This document shows positions 40,601-64,000 of a DNA stretch of 64,000 nt, piece after piece. The DNA is from Luscinia megarhynchos (taxonomy: Eukaryota > Chordata > Aves > Passeriformes > Turdidae): positions 5,609,699 to 5,673,698 of the forward strand of contig CM067584.1 of the NCBI GenBank assembly GCA_034336665.1, in the 5' to 3' direction. The notes beneath the pieces were generated by a model, which ran no database searches, was not told the DNA's origin, and saw only the letters and a list, made by a program, of their open reading frames with translations. The first letter of the stretch is position 1, and every line of letters begins with the position of its first letter. Made by a program: the position numbers and the translations under genes.

Positions 40601-42403
40601 CCTTTGGGAATTCCCATTTCTGCTGGGGAACCTGTGTCTGCTTTGGGAATCCCACTCCTGCTTTGGGAATCCCATTCCCTTCTTTGGGAACCCCATTCCC
40701 TTTGGGAATCCCATTTTCCACTTGGGAATGCCATTCCTGCTTTGAATCCTATTCTGCTCTGGGTATGGTCTACTAAATCACCTTGTCCAGAGACCCCCAA
40801 ACCAACTCATCCCAAATCCCAACCATGTCCCTACAGCCCCCAGAGCCTCCCCCAATGCTGGGTACCCACTCCTGACTTCCTCCAGCCTCCCCCCTTACTC
40901 CCTCTGGTGCCTCTCCTGATCCTATCCCTCTCCTGGGCCTTAATCCTAAACCTTCTTCCCAGCCTTCCATTCTCCCCTATTCAGTAAGCCTTTGATCCAA
41001 AACTTCTGCTCCAAATCTCGGGTCTCTTTCTCCAGCTCCCAAACTCCATCCCAATGCCATCCCATCCCACTGATCCCATCCCATTCCTTCCCCTCTATCC
41101 TATTAGATTAATTTGATATCCCATCCTACGTTCTCGGTTTGATCCTATTTGATCCAGGCTCAATCCCATCCCCAGTGCCCTCCCATTCTAATCCCGCCCA
41201 ACTTCTGACTTCTCGCACCTCCAGCTCATCCAACCCCATCCCATTCATTATCCCACCTCTATTCCATCAATCCCACTGATCCCATTTTATCAACTGACCT
41301 ATTGTTCCCCATTGATCCCATCCCAGTAGTCTAATTTCTAAATCCTAGCTCTTTTCTATCCCATCCTAATATTCCTTCCCTCACACGCGTCCCTCCTTAT
41401 CCCAGTATCCTCCTCGATCCCAATCCCTCCTGCCTCACTCCCCAGTCCTGATCCCCATCCTGGACCCCTCTCTGATTCTCTCTCCTGCCTCCCAATTCCC
41501 AACTCCTGCCCTGATCCTGACCCTTTATCCTTCTCCTAACCCTAACTCTGTCCTGATCCCAACCTTTCGCCTGCCCCACCCCTGCCAGTCCTGATCTCAA
41601 ACTCTTTAACCCTCTCTTGAACCTTCCCAGTCCCAACCCTGTCCTATAATCCCAAAGTCCCATCCTGATCTTGAACCTTTTTTCTGATTCTTTTTCCTAA
41701 CCTTGGGACTCAAAGTTCATGTCCTGATCCTGGTCCCAACTCTTTCCCACACCTGGTCCCATCCCATCCCATCCCATCCCATCCTCATCCCATCCCAGTC
41801 CCGGTCCCTAATTTGTCCGCAATCTCAGCCTCTCACTCCCCATGGTTCTATCCATATCCTGATTCTTAATTTGTCCAACTGTCCTGAGTCCTGAATCTTC
41901 CTCCCTTTTGGAACTCTTCTCCCCATCCCTATCCCAGCCCTGTCCGCCCTATGGCTCATCCCCGGTCCCGGTCCCGGGTCCCCACCTGCCTGACCCCGAC
42001 ACTGCCCCAGGCCCACCCTCTGCTCCTCAGCTCCCGCCCTTCTCCCCGGTGCCCCCTCGTCACCACTGGTTCCACACGGCTCTCTTTATGGTTTCTGCAA
42101 TGTCGAAATGTGCGATTGAACTGGTCGCACGGCAGCACGGTGTCCCAGCCTGAGCTGGTTGGAGCTCTGCTAATTTCCAGGGCTCCATAATGAACTGCTG
42201 GGGCCGGACACCGGTTCGGGCACCGTCTGCCACCACTGCCCGCCCTCCCCGTCACTCTACAGGCTGGACAGCGGAGCCGCGCCAGTGCTCCTCGGTCTGC
42301 TCAGCCCCCCGTCCGGCCGAGTGAGCCCCAGCGCCACGGGCCAGGCAGGGGCTGGTGCCGGCCTGCCACCGCAGCCTCCACGCCGCCTCAGCCCTGCGCT
42401 CAT
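25557..42403 (-). CDS. LMAN2L: LMAN2L (VIP36-like L-type lectin), fragmented
   Basis: Five exon remnants read on the minus strand in the right order for LMAN2L, a type I membrane lectin of the early secretory pathway that binds high-mannose glycans and helps export glycoproteins. Recognised stretches are the end of exon 1 (about 42,256-42,403), a lectin exon with IWYTKNR (39,308-39,430), one with VFG..FLGLG..VDTY (38,412-38,487), one with TFLVIR (about 31,655-31,728), and NNHDII plus MFLPVVDNLR (25,557-25,682). Position supports it: LMAN2L lies head-to-head with CNNM4 in other vertebrates. Most exons have lost single bases, so no continuous frame survives. Exon 2, a middle exon and the last exon were not found. 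Either the consensus is poor or the gene is decayed; the conserved order and splice sites favour poor consensus. LMAN2 is the main alternative name. Confidence 0.6.
25690..26160. repeat. ~158-bp tandem repeat, about three copies
   Basis: The motif GCAGCAAAAYCTCCT followed by a GGGATGG and GGCCAGCAGG block starts near 25,691, 25,848 and 26,006. It lies in the LMAN2L intron directly upstream (in gene sense) of the exon at 25.6 kb. Confidence 0.7.
26330..26640. repeat. short imperfect repeat (TTTATCCCATGCTCATCC type)
   Basis: About 17-20-bp degenerate units rich in CATCC and TTTATYCCA, intronic. The neighbouring stretch 26,641-26,900 shows nothing recognisable. Confidence 0.6.
26900..27765 (+). 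mobile_element. avian-type retroviral LTR remnant
   Basis: The block has two copies of GCTGGGCAATCATCTT (27,093 and 27,169), typical of U3 enhancer duplication, a TATAAAA motif at about 27,312, and a CTAGTAAAAACTGCTATTC segment at about 27,600, followed by GGAGGGGGTTTACATTCTCC. The order U3 repeats, TATA, poly(A)-type motif fits an LTR. No internal retroviral genes are seen. Exact termini are not defined. Confidence 0.5.
27766..28030 (-). mobile_element. CR1 LINE 3' fragment, decayed
   Basis: The plus strand reads AGAAAAGAGACCAACCCC, CCTTTCAGGAAGTTGTAAAG, CTTTCTCCAGGCTGAACA and GTGTTCCAGACCCT. These are, in order, the reverse complement of the 3' part of avian CR1 retrotransposons. The element is therefore on the minus strand and 5'-truncated, as is usual for CR1. 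It is strong evidence for a bird (or other sauropsid) genome. Confidence 0.75.
28031..28840. other. single-copy AT-rich stretch, possibly another LTR
   Basis: About 800 bp without minisatellite character. Repeated TTTGCCATTGCTTTGCC, an AAATAACC segment and a CAGAGCCCGAGCAGGCTC hairpin-like part give it an LTR-like look, but I cannot define ends or a family. Confidence 0.3.
28841..31210. repeat. ~32-bp minisatellite (GGACTGTCTGTGGCTGTGCC type)
   Basis: Degenerate tandem units of about 32 bp, GGACTGTCTGTGGCTGTGCC followed by TGGTGCTGCCCA, fill about 2.4 kb of an LMAN2L intron. The Cys/Leu-rich open frames across it are artefacts of the repeat. Confidence 0.88.
31655..31728 (-). CDS. LMAN2L: LMAN2L exon remnant (TFLVIR)
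   Basis: The minus strand reads TTFLVIRSRPK, close to the lectin-domain strand that contains TFLVIRY in LMAN2L. A lost base upstream (CTCACTTGACTACC for an expected CTCCACTACGACACC) breaks the frame. The exon ends are approximate. The surrounding 31,211-31,950 holds no other recognised feature. Confidence 0.45.
31950..36000. repeat. ~52-bp minisatellite (GGATCTGCTCAAAGCAACCC type)
   Basis: Units of about 52 bp: GGATCTGCTCAAAGCAACCC, then TGGAATGATCCCAAACTCC, then TTCAACCCCACAA. They run for about 4 kb, with strong decay and many small indels toward the right end. Region 36,001-37,000 continues as scattered ATCCCAAA fragments plus a short non-repetitive piece (36,640-36,860) with no recognised function. 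Confidence 0.88.
37000..37900. repeat. T-rich imperfect repeat (TTTTGGAGCTCTTTTG type)
   Basis: Strand-asymmetric T-rich DNA with recurring TTTTGAACTATTTTTGTC and GGAGCTCTTTT motifs. No gene is seen. Confidence 0.75.
38412..38487 (-). CDS. LMAN2L: LMAN2L lectin exon remnant (GLG..VDTY)
   Basis: The minus strand, after a pyrimidine tract and AG at 38,489-38,488, encodes VFG, then with small shifts FLGLG and VDTY, the calcium/sugar-binding part of L-type lectins. Compared with an intact exon, single bases are missing from short homopolymers (GGAACAGG, GGGGGTGGTGGAC). The donor end is approximate. Confidence 0.55.
38600..39290. repeat. GTCCCAGGTGTCCCC minisatellite
   Basis: Imperfect short units built on GTCCCAGGTGTCCCCAAACC, intronic to LMAN2L. 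Confidence 0.75.
39308..39430 (-). CDS. LMAN2L: LMAN2L lectin exon remnant (IWYTKNR)
   Basis: The minus strand contains RDWEI, a disturbed HG.SKK section, and then CIWYTKNRI followed by GGCCAG and a donor GTAGCT at 39,307-39,302. The order RDWE, HG, IWYTK matches the carbohydrate-recognition domain of LMAN2L. At least three small indels separate the conserved blocks. Nothing is recognised in 39,431-39,960. Confidence 0.6.
39961..40745. repeat. ~20-bp minisatellite (GCTTTGGGAACCCCATTCCT)
   Basis: Units of 20-21 bp, GCTTTGGGAACCCCATTCCT, with frequent small indels. Region 40,746-42,249 is C- and T-rich with scattered ATCCCATCC runs (a near-perfect ATCCC tract at about 41,757-41,795) and no recognised exon. 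Confidence 0.85.
42256..42403 (-). CDS. LMAN2L: probable LMAN2L exon 1 remnant
   Basis: The minus strand has an ATG at 42,403, an Arg-rich then hydrophobic stretch (WPVALGL), then codons for AEQTEEH, and ends near CGCTGTCCAGCCTG before a GTGACG donor. In LMAN2L, exon 1 encodes a signal peptide followed by a segment of this kind ending in SLSKPYQ; the bases here fit if several are missing. GC-rich, about 1.2 kb from the start of CNNM4 and head-to-head with it. Tentative. Confidence 0.4.
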
Positions 42404-43099
42404 GCCGGGCCACACCGCTGTTCCCAGCTTCTGGTTGCAACCCTGCAGCGGTGATTGGGTCAATTGAGCTGTCTGTCAACTGCAACCGCGAGGGGGGATG
42501 ATGGGTAATGTAGTTCTCGCCTGGGTGATGGCGCAGCAGCCAGCCACCGAGCGTGGGACCCCTTCTCCTGGGCCCCAGTGGCACCCTCAGAGGTCCTGGT
42601 GCCACCCCAGGCATTAAGCAGCCTGGGCTCTATGCCACCCTGCTGTGCTGGGTGCCAGCCGTCCCAGGTTCTCACGATCCTGATGCCCTCCAGGTCCCCG
42701 CCAGCCATTCCAGGTCTGGTGCTCTCTCTCCAAACTTCCCAGTGATCCCATTCCCCGCCCAAGCAGACCCTGGATTCCTGACTGCATGCACAGATCCAAC
42801 CTGATTCCTGCACCCCACCAAGTCCCATTCTGGGCTCAGTTCTAAAGCTTGCGGACACCCATCGGCCCCTGGCAAGGCGGCCAAAGGCCAGCACCCGGGG
42901 GCGGGAGTGGGCGATGTCACAGAGGGGCTGGAACCGGCACGTCTCTGCTGTTTTGGCTTGTAAGTGATAGTTCAGCAAAAGGGGCGTGTCGTATGGGGCA
43001 GTTCCCAGCGGCTTATAAACCTGGAGGTCAGGAAGGCGTTCTGCCTGGTTTCATTCTGGGAAGTGGCCAGCCGTGCATTCCCTATGGCAGGTCATAACT

Positions 43100-43570
43100 G
43101 TGACGTTCACCGCATTCTAGACCGCTTACCCGCTGCGATCTGTGCCGTGGGTGACGTCACATCAAAGGGTAACACAGGGTGCGGGCTGCGGGTGAGCGGG
43201 GCAGTCCTATGTGTGGACGTCACGGCTGTGGGTGTATCCCTGTGGAGAGTCTGCCGATGGGCGCGGCCATGATTAGTACGCACCGTAGGGGCGTCCTGTG
43301 ACGCGCAACAGGGAGGGCGTGGTCTTTTCTTCTGTGGCGCGGCCACACCGTCGCCGCCAAGCCCAGGAGTCGTGTTTTATAGGCGACGTCACCTGGCAGA
43401 CGTGACCTCATTGCCCCTCCACGGCGTGCCCAGCGTGATGTCACCATTTGGGGCGCGGCTCTCCGGGGAGGCGGCGGGCGCTCCGCCGTTCGCCGTAGGT
43501 GGGGCGCGGCCTGCGCGTGACGTCACCGCGGGCGTCCGCCGTGCGTGACGCTCCCGCCAGTGTCTTCAAC
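43100..43570. promoter_or_regulatory. GC-rich promoter with a cluster of CRE/ATF palindromes
   Basis: Two perfect TGACGTCA sites (43,152-43,159 and 43,518-43,525), two GACGTCAC sites (about 43,216 and 43,385) and one TGATGTCA (43,436-43,443) occur within 375 bp, plus TGACG half sites. The block is GC-rich and lies between the divergent LMAN2L and CNNM4. CREB/ATF-family binding is the established reading of TGACGTCA; activity here is inferred. Confidence 0.7.
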
Positions 43571-59905
<16,335 letters not shown>

Positions 59906-60129
59906 CCCCGGCCCGGCGCGCCAGCGCGGCGCGCCCACGGACCTGCCCGGTAGGAGCGGCGCCGCCGGCCGCAGAGGAGCAGGAGGGGATGCAGGAGCCG
60001 GCAGTGGCTGCTGCCGATGGATTTGGGAGCGACGGGAGCGGCGCGGGCGGCGCCAGCTCTGCCGGCACGGCGCCGACGGCTCAGGGAGCTCGGGGTCTCA
60101 GGCTGCCCCCTGGGGACCCTCGGGATGGA

Positions 60130-61560
60130 CGTTCCGACCTTCCCAACCTGCCAGGAACCAGGGATGGACATCCCAACCCATCCCAACCCATCCCAACCTG
60201 CCAGGAACCAGGGATGGACATCCCAACTCATCCCAACCCATCCCAACCTGCCAGGAACCAGGGATGGACATCCCAACTCATCCCAACCCATCCCAACCTG
60301 CCAGGAACCAGGGATGGACATCCCAACTCATCCCAACTTATCCCAACCTGCCAGGAACCGGGGATGAACATCCCAACCCATCCCAACCTGCCAGGAACCA
60401 GGGATGGACATCCCAACTCATCCCAACTTATCCCAACCTGCCAGGAACCAGGGATGAACATCCCAACCCATCCCAACCCATCCCAACCCATCCCAACCTG
60501 CCAGGAACCAGGGATGGACATCCCAACCTATCCCATCCCAACCTGCATGCCAGGAACCAGGGATGAACATCCCAACCCATCCCAACCCATCCCAGCCCAT
60601 CCCAACCTGCCAGGAACCAGGGATGGACATCCCAACCCATCCCAACCCATCCCAACCTGCCAGGAACCAGGGATGGACATCCCAACCCATCCCAACCCAT
60701 CCCAACCTGCCAGGAACCAGGGATGGACATCCCAACCCATCCCAACCTGCCGAACCCATCACCCAACCTGCCAGGAACCAGGGGATGGACATCCCAACCC
60801 ATCCCAACCTGCCAGGAACCAGGGATGGACATCCCAACCCATCCCAACCCATCCCAACCTGCCAGGAACCAGGGATGGACATCCCAACCATCCCAACCCA
60901 TCCCAACCTGCCAGGAACCAGGGATGGACATCCCAACCATCCCAACCCATCCCAACCTGCCAGGAACCAGGGATGGACATCCCAACCCATCCCAACCTGC
61001 CAGGAACCAGGGATGGACATCCCAACCATCCCAACTCATCCCAACCTGCCAGGAACCAGGGATGGACATCCCAACCCATCCCAACCTGCCAGGAACCAGG
61101 GATGAACATCCCAACCCATCCCAACCTGCCAGGAACCTGGGATGGACATCCCAACCCATCCCAACCCTTCCAGGAACCTGGGATGGACATCCCAACCCAT
61201 CCCAACCCTTCCAGGAACCCTGGGATGGACGTCCTGACCCTTCCAGGGAATCTGGGATGGACATCCCAACCTGACCCAACAGGATGGACATCCCAAACCT
61301 TCCAGGTTCCTCCCAAACCTTCCAAGAATTTTGGGATGGACATCCCAACCCTGCCACGAAATCTGGGATGGATATCCCCAAACCTTCCAGGAACCCCAGC
61401 CCTTTCAGGATCCCCAGGATGGACATCCCAGCCCAGCCCAAACCTGCCAGGACCTTGGGATGGAAATCCTGCCCTGCCAGGAAATTTGGGATGGACATCC
61501 TAAACCTGTCAGGAATCCTGGGATGGACATCCTAACCTGTCAGGAATCCTGGGATGGACA
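60130..61560. repeat. CCCATCCCAACCTGCCAGGA minisatellite in the 3'UTR
   Basis: Units of 30-50 bp: ACCAGGGATGGACATCCCAA, then one to four copies of the 10-mer CCCATCCCAA, then CCTGCCAGGA. The count of the inner 10-mer varies from unit to unit. Confidence 0.93.
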
Positions 61561-62417
61561 TCCCGTTCCTTTGGGATCCCTGGGATGGGAATCCCAGCCC
61601 CTCAGGGTTCCAGCAGCATTTTGGGATTGGAATTCCAGCACTTGGGGGTCTCCTGTAGCATTTTGGGAATTCCTCCCTTTGGGGTCTCCTGCAGGATTTT
61701 GGGGTGTCCTGGGATGGAAATCCCGGCCCCTTTGGGGTGTTTTTGGGGTCCCCTGGGTCAATCCCAGCCCCTTCCCCACTCTCACCCCCCCTTTCCCCGC
61801 TGGCCCGGGGGGTTCTGGGGGACGTGGGGACAAATTTGGGATTTTGAGGTCTGGATTTTGGAATGTGGATTTTAGGGTCTGGATTTGGGGTCAGGGTTTT
61901 GGGGACCTAGATTTGGGGTCTGGATTTGGGACCTGGATTTGGAGTCTGGATTTTGAGGTCTGGATTTGGGGTCTCCATTTTAGGGGAATTTGGGGTCTGG
62001 ATTTTGGGACCTGGATTTAGGGTCTGGATTTGGGGACCTGGATTTGGGGTCAGGATTTTAGAGTCTGGATTTTGGGACCTAGATTTGGGGTCTTGATTTT
62101 AGGGTCAGGATTTTGGGGTCAGATTTTGGGGGTTTTTTCAGGTCTGGACTTTGGAATCTGGATTTCGAGGTCTGGATTTGGGGTCTCCACTTTAGGGTCA
62201 GGACTTTGGGGTGACACAGTGCTAGTGACCAAAGTTGTACAGGCAGGAGGGGGCTGAGGGTCCCCCCAAACCCCCCGGGACCCCCCACCCCAAAAACAAA
62301 AATAAGCACAAAAGTTCCCCCTGGGTGAACTCCTGTAAGTTATTGGGAGAAGGTTGAATTATTTTTGTTAATCACATCTCGACGATCAGTTCCTAGCTCC
62401 TTCCGCGGGGAGATTTT

Positions 62418-62467
62418 AGTAATAATAATAATAATTAATAATAATAATAATTAATAATTAATAATAA
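62418..62467. repeat. (AAT)n microsatellite
   Basis: About 50 bp of AAT/AATT units in the otherwise GC-rich CNNM4 3'UTR. Confidence 0.9.
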
Positions 62468-62494
62468 GCCAGGAAAAAAAACAAAAAAACCTTT

Positions 62495-62561
62495 TTTATT
62501 AAATCTTCCTCTATGCAAACCCCTCCTTTCCCCCCCCCAACCCTGGGAATTCCTATTTATT
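62495..62561 (-). terminator. candidate ANKRD39 polyadenylation signals
   Basis: TTTATT on the plus strand at 62,495-62,500 and 62,556-62,561 gives two AATAAA hexamers on the minus strand, about 460-520 bp after the ANKRD39 stop. Use of either would make its 3' end overlap that of CNNM4. Confidence 0.4.
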
Positions 62562-62737
62562 GTTCAGGTTTGATTTGTATTTTTGGGGAGCTGCGGGGGG
62601 AGGGGCGGGGGGGCGGGGCCTCCCCTCCCGGTTCTGCTCCTCCCCCTCTCCCCCTGCCTCCCCCACTCGGTTGTGAAACCAACCGTGGAATTTGATTTCA
62701 TGGGGTTTTTGGAGGGGGTTTTTTTGCCAGATGGGTT

Positions 62738-62743
62738 AATAAA
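62738..62743 (+). terminator. CNNM4 polyadenylation signal
   Basis: AATAAA followed about 20-25 bp later by TATCTGTACGTGGCTGTGCTC, a GT-rich downstream element. Confidence 0.65.
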
Positions 62744-62859
62744 GATTCTATATCTGTACGTGGCTGTGCTCGGTGCCGCGCGGGGGGTCCCGGTACCGGG
62801 GCCGCTTTAAAGGACGCGGCACCTTTAAATCCCCCCCCCATTGGGGTTGTTTACACGGC

Positions 62860-63005
62860 GCGGCCCCGCCCCCTGTGAGTTTCGGGGGCGGTGATTGGCT
62901 GAGGGGAGAGCAAGGCGGGAGGTGATTGGTTGGAGGGCGGGCAGTGGGCGGGGCGTGCTGGGGAGCACAGAAGACGCGGAGCCGGATCGGGAGCGGGCAC
63001 GGCTG
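62860..63005. promoter_or_regulatory. promoter-like block with paired inverted CCAAT boxes
   Basis: Two ATTGG motifs (62,894-62,898 and 62,925-62,929, 31 bp apart) and GGGCGGGG at 62,946-62,953 in CpG-rich DNA, directly beyond the end of ANKRD39. This is the usual layout of an NF-Y/Sp1 promoter, yet both neighbouring genes end here. It may drive an unseen transcript or be chance GC-rich sequence. Confidence 0.35.
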
Positions 63006-63016
63006 CGCGCTGTCCC

Positions 63017-63928
63017 TCAGGTGCCGAACAGGTCCCGCACCGCCGGGTGCGCCCCGTCCCGCGCGCGGCGGCCCCGCGCATCGCGGAGCGCGGCCAGCCC
63101 CGGGCGGCGGCGCAGCAGCAGCGCGCACAGCTCCCGGTGCCCCTGCTCGGCGGCCTGGGGGCGGCAGCGGAGTCACCCCCGGGGGGCACGGGGAGCCCGG
63201 AGCCACCCACCCAGTTCGGGCAGGGCATCCCCCTGTGCCCCCACCCACCGGGTACGGGGATCCCCCTGTGCCCTCCCAATTCGGGCAGGGGCATCCCCCT
63301 GTGCCCCCACCCACCGGGTACGGGGATCCCCCTGTGCCCCCCACCCACCGGGTACAGGGATCCCCCTGTGCCCTCCCAATTCGAGCAGGGGGATTCCCCC
63401 TGTGCCCCCCACCCAATTCAGGCAAGGGCATTCCCCTGTGCCCCCACCCACCGGGTACGGGGTTCCCCCTGTGCCCCCACCCACCGGGTACGGGGATCCC
63501 CCTGTGACCTCTCCCAATTCGGGCAGGGAGATTCCCTGTGCCCCCCACCCACCTGGTATAGGGGGTCCTCTGTGCCCCCACTCCCACTCTCAGCAGGGGA
63601 TCCCGCCGTGCCCCACCGGGTATGGGGGTCCCTCCGTGCCCCCCTCACCCCCTGTGCCCCCTCCAATTCGGGCAGGGGGATCCCCCGTGCTCCCGCCTGT
63701 TCCCGGTGCCCCCCGTGCCCGCACCTTGTGCAGGCCGGTTCTGCCGTCGCTGTCGGTGGCCGCGGGGTCGGCGCCGTGCTCCAGCAGCAGCTCGGTGACG
63801 GCGCGGTGCCCGCAGTAGCAGGCGCGGTGCAGCGGGGTGGCGCCGCCGGGGGTGCGGGCATCGCACGGGGCGCCGCGCTCCAGCAGCAGCCGGCACACGG
63901 CCAGGTGCCCGTTCCGGCTGGCGTAGTG
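63017..63928 (-). CDS. ANKRD39: ANKRD39, last two exons (gene runs off the right edge)
   Basis: A small ankyrin-repeat protein of about 180 residues in vertebrates, with no established enzymatic role. The minus-strand exon 63,928-63,725 begins [19 protein letters not shown] after an AG acceptor, runs through [14 protein letters not shown] and LLLEHGADP, and ends DGRTGLHK at a GTGCGG donor. The last exon, 63,154-63,017, begins [16 protein letters not shown] and ends VRDLFGT and TGA (63,019-63,017). Both are phase 0 and together give 113 residues covering about three ankyrin repeats. The 5' exon or exons lie beyond 64,000. The order of repeats and the HKAAE..GH junction fit ANKRD39 better than ANKRD23. 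It is tail-to-tail with CNNM4, with only about 250 bp between its stop codon and the CNNM4 poly(A) site. Confidence 0.85.
63160..63715. repeat. minisatellite in ANKRD39 intron
   Basis: Tandem units of about 55-60 bp: CAATTCGGGCAGGGGCATCC, CCCTGTGCCCCCACCCACCG, then GGTACGGGGATCC, filling the intron from splice site to splice site. Confidence 0.92.
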
Positions 63929-64000
63929 CTGCGGGCAACGGGCCGTGGGCGGGGGCCCGGCTGCCCGGGACCCCCGGGCCAGGGCCGGGTACCCACAGCC

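Larger units (their letters stand above)
59906..62765 (+). other. CNNM4: probable CNNM4 3'UTR
   Basis: About 2.85 kb between the stop codon and AATAAA at 62,738-62,743. It contains a minisatellite, GGATTTGGGGTCTGG repeats (about 61,840-62,230), an (AAT)n tract at 62,418-62,467, and U-rich motifs (TTGAATTATTTTTGTTAATC at 62,353). An upstream cleavage site cannot be excluded. Confidence 0.6.

Noticed and set aside
43107..43447. Minus-strand frames beginning MAAPQKK and MVTSRWA as an upstream gene or LMAN2L start
   Set aside because: They run through the CRE-rich promoter block, have no signal peptide or similarity, and the better LMAN2L exon 1 candidate lies at 42.3-42.4 kb.
63418..63996. 192-codon minus-strand frame over ANKRD39
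   Set aside because: It is in a different frame from the ankyrin exon and reads through the intron minisatellite.

Overview
The window looks like bird nuclear DNA, most likely from a small GC-rich microchromosome. Three things support this: a decayed CR1 LINE tail at about 27.8-28.0 kb, LTR fragments of avian type, and the gene order LMAN2L (minus), CNNM4 (plus), ANKRD39 (minus), which matches the vertebrate block on human 2q11. Introns and flanks are unusually rich in unrelated minisatellites. Many exons in the 25-45 kb part are damaged by one- to few-base losses, which looks like unpolished long-read consensus but could also be real decay.

Region 1-24.7 kb holds no recognisable protein gene. 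It is a macrosatellite-like locus. A GC-rich repeat of about 38 bp fills most of it, and the array is cut into at least three tandem transcription-unit-like copies. Each copy has, where visible, a TATA-box promoter, a GC-rich leader, the 38-bp array, a conserved tail with an AATAAA signal, and a spacer containing a solo LTR. Unit 1 enters from the left and ends near 18.43 kb. Unit 2 runs from about 19.87 to 23.33 kb. Unit 3 starts near 24.28 kb and is cut by a 100-N scaffold gap (24,710-24,809).

Region 24.8-43 kb carries fragments of LMAN2L, a vesicular L-type lectin, on the minus strand. Exon remnants lie at about 25.6, 31.7, 38.4, 39.3-39.4 and 42.3 kb. They are separated by minisatellites of about 32, 52 and 20 bp, T-rich DNA, an LTR and a CR1 fragment. 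Exon 2, a middle exon and the last exon were not found.

Region 43.1-62.8 kb is CNNM4, a CNNM-family magnesium transporter. It starts from a GC-rich promoter with several CRE palindromes, has seven exons at 43.6-59.9 kb, and a minisatellite-bearing 3'UTR to about 62.76 kb. Exons 2-7 are intact with matching splice phases. Exon 1 is frameshifted and lacks part of the membrane domain. Every sizeable intron is filled with its own minisatellite.

Region 62.8-64 kb holds the last two exons of ANKRD39 on the minus strand, tail-to-tail with CNNM4; the gene continues past the right edge. The genes share no pathway that the sequence shows; they are linked by conserved synteny only.
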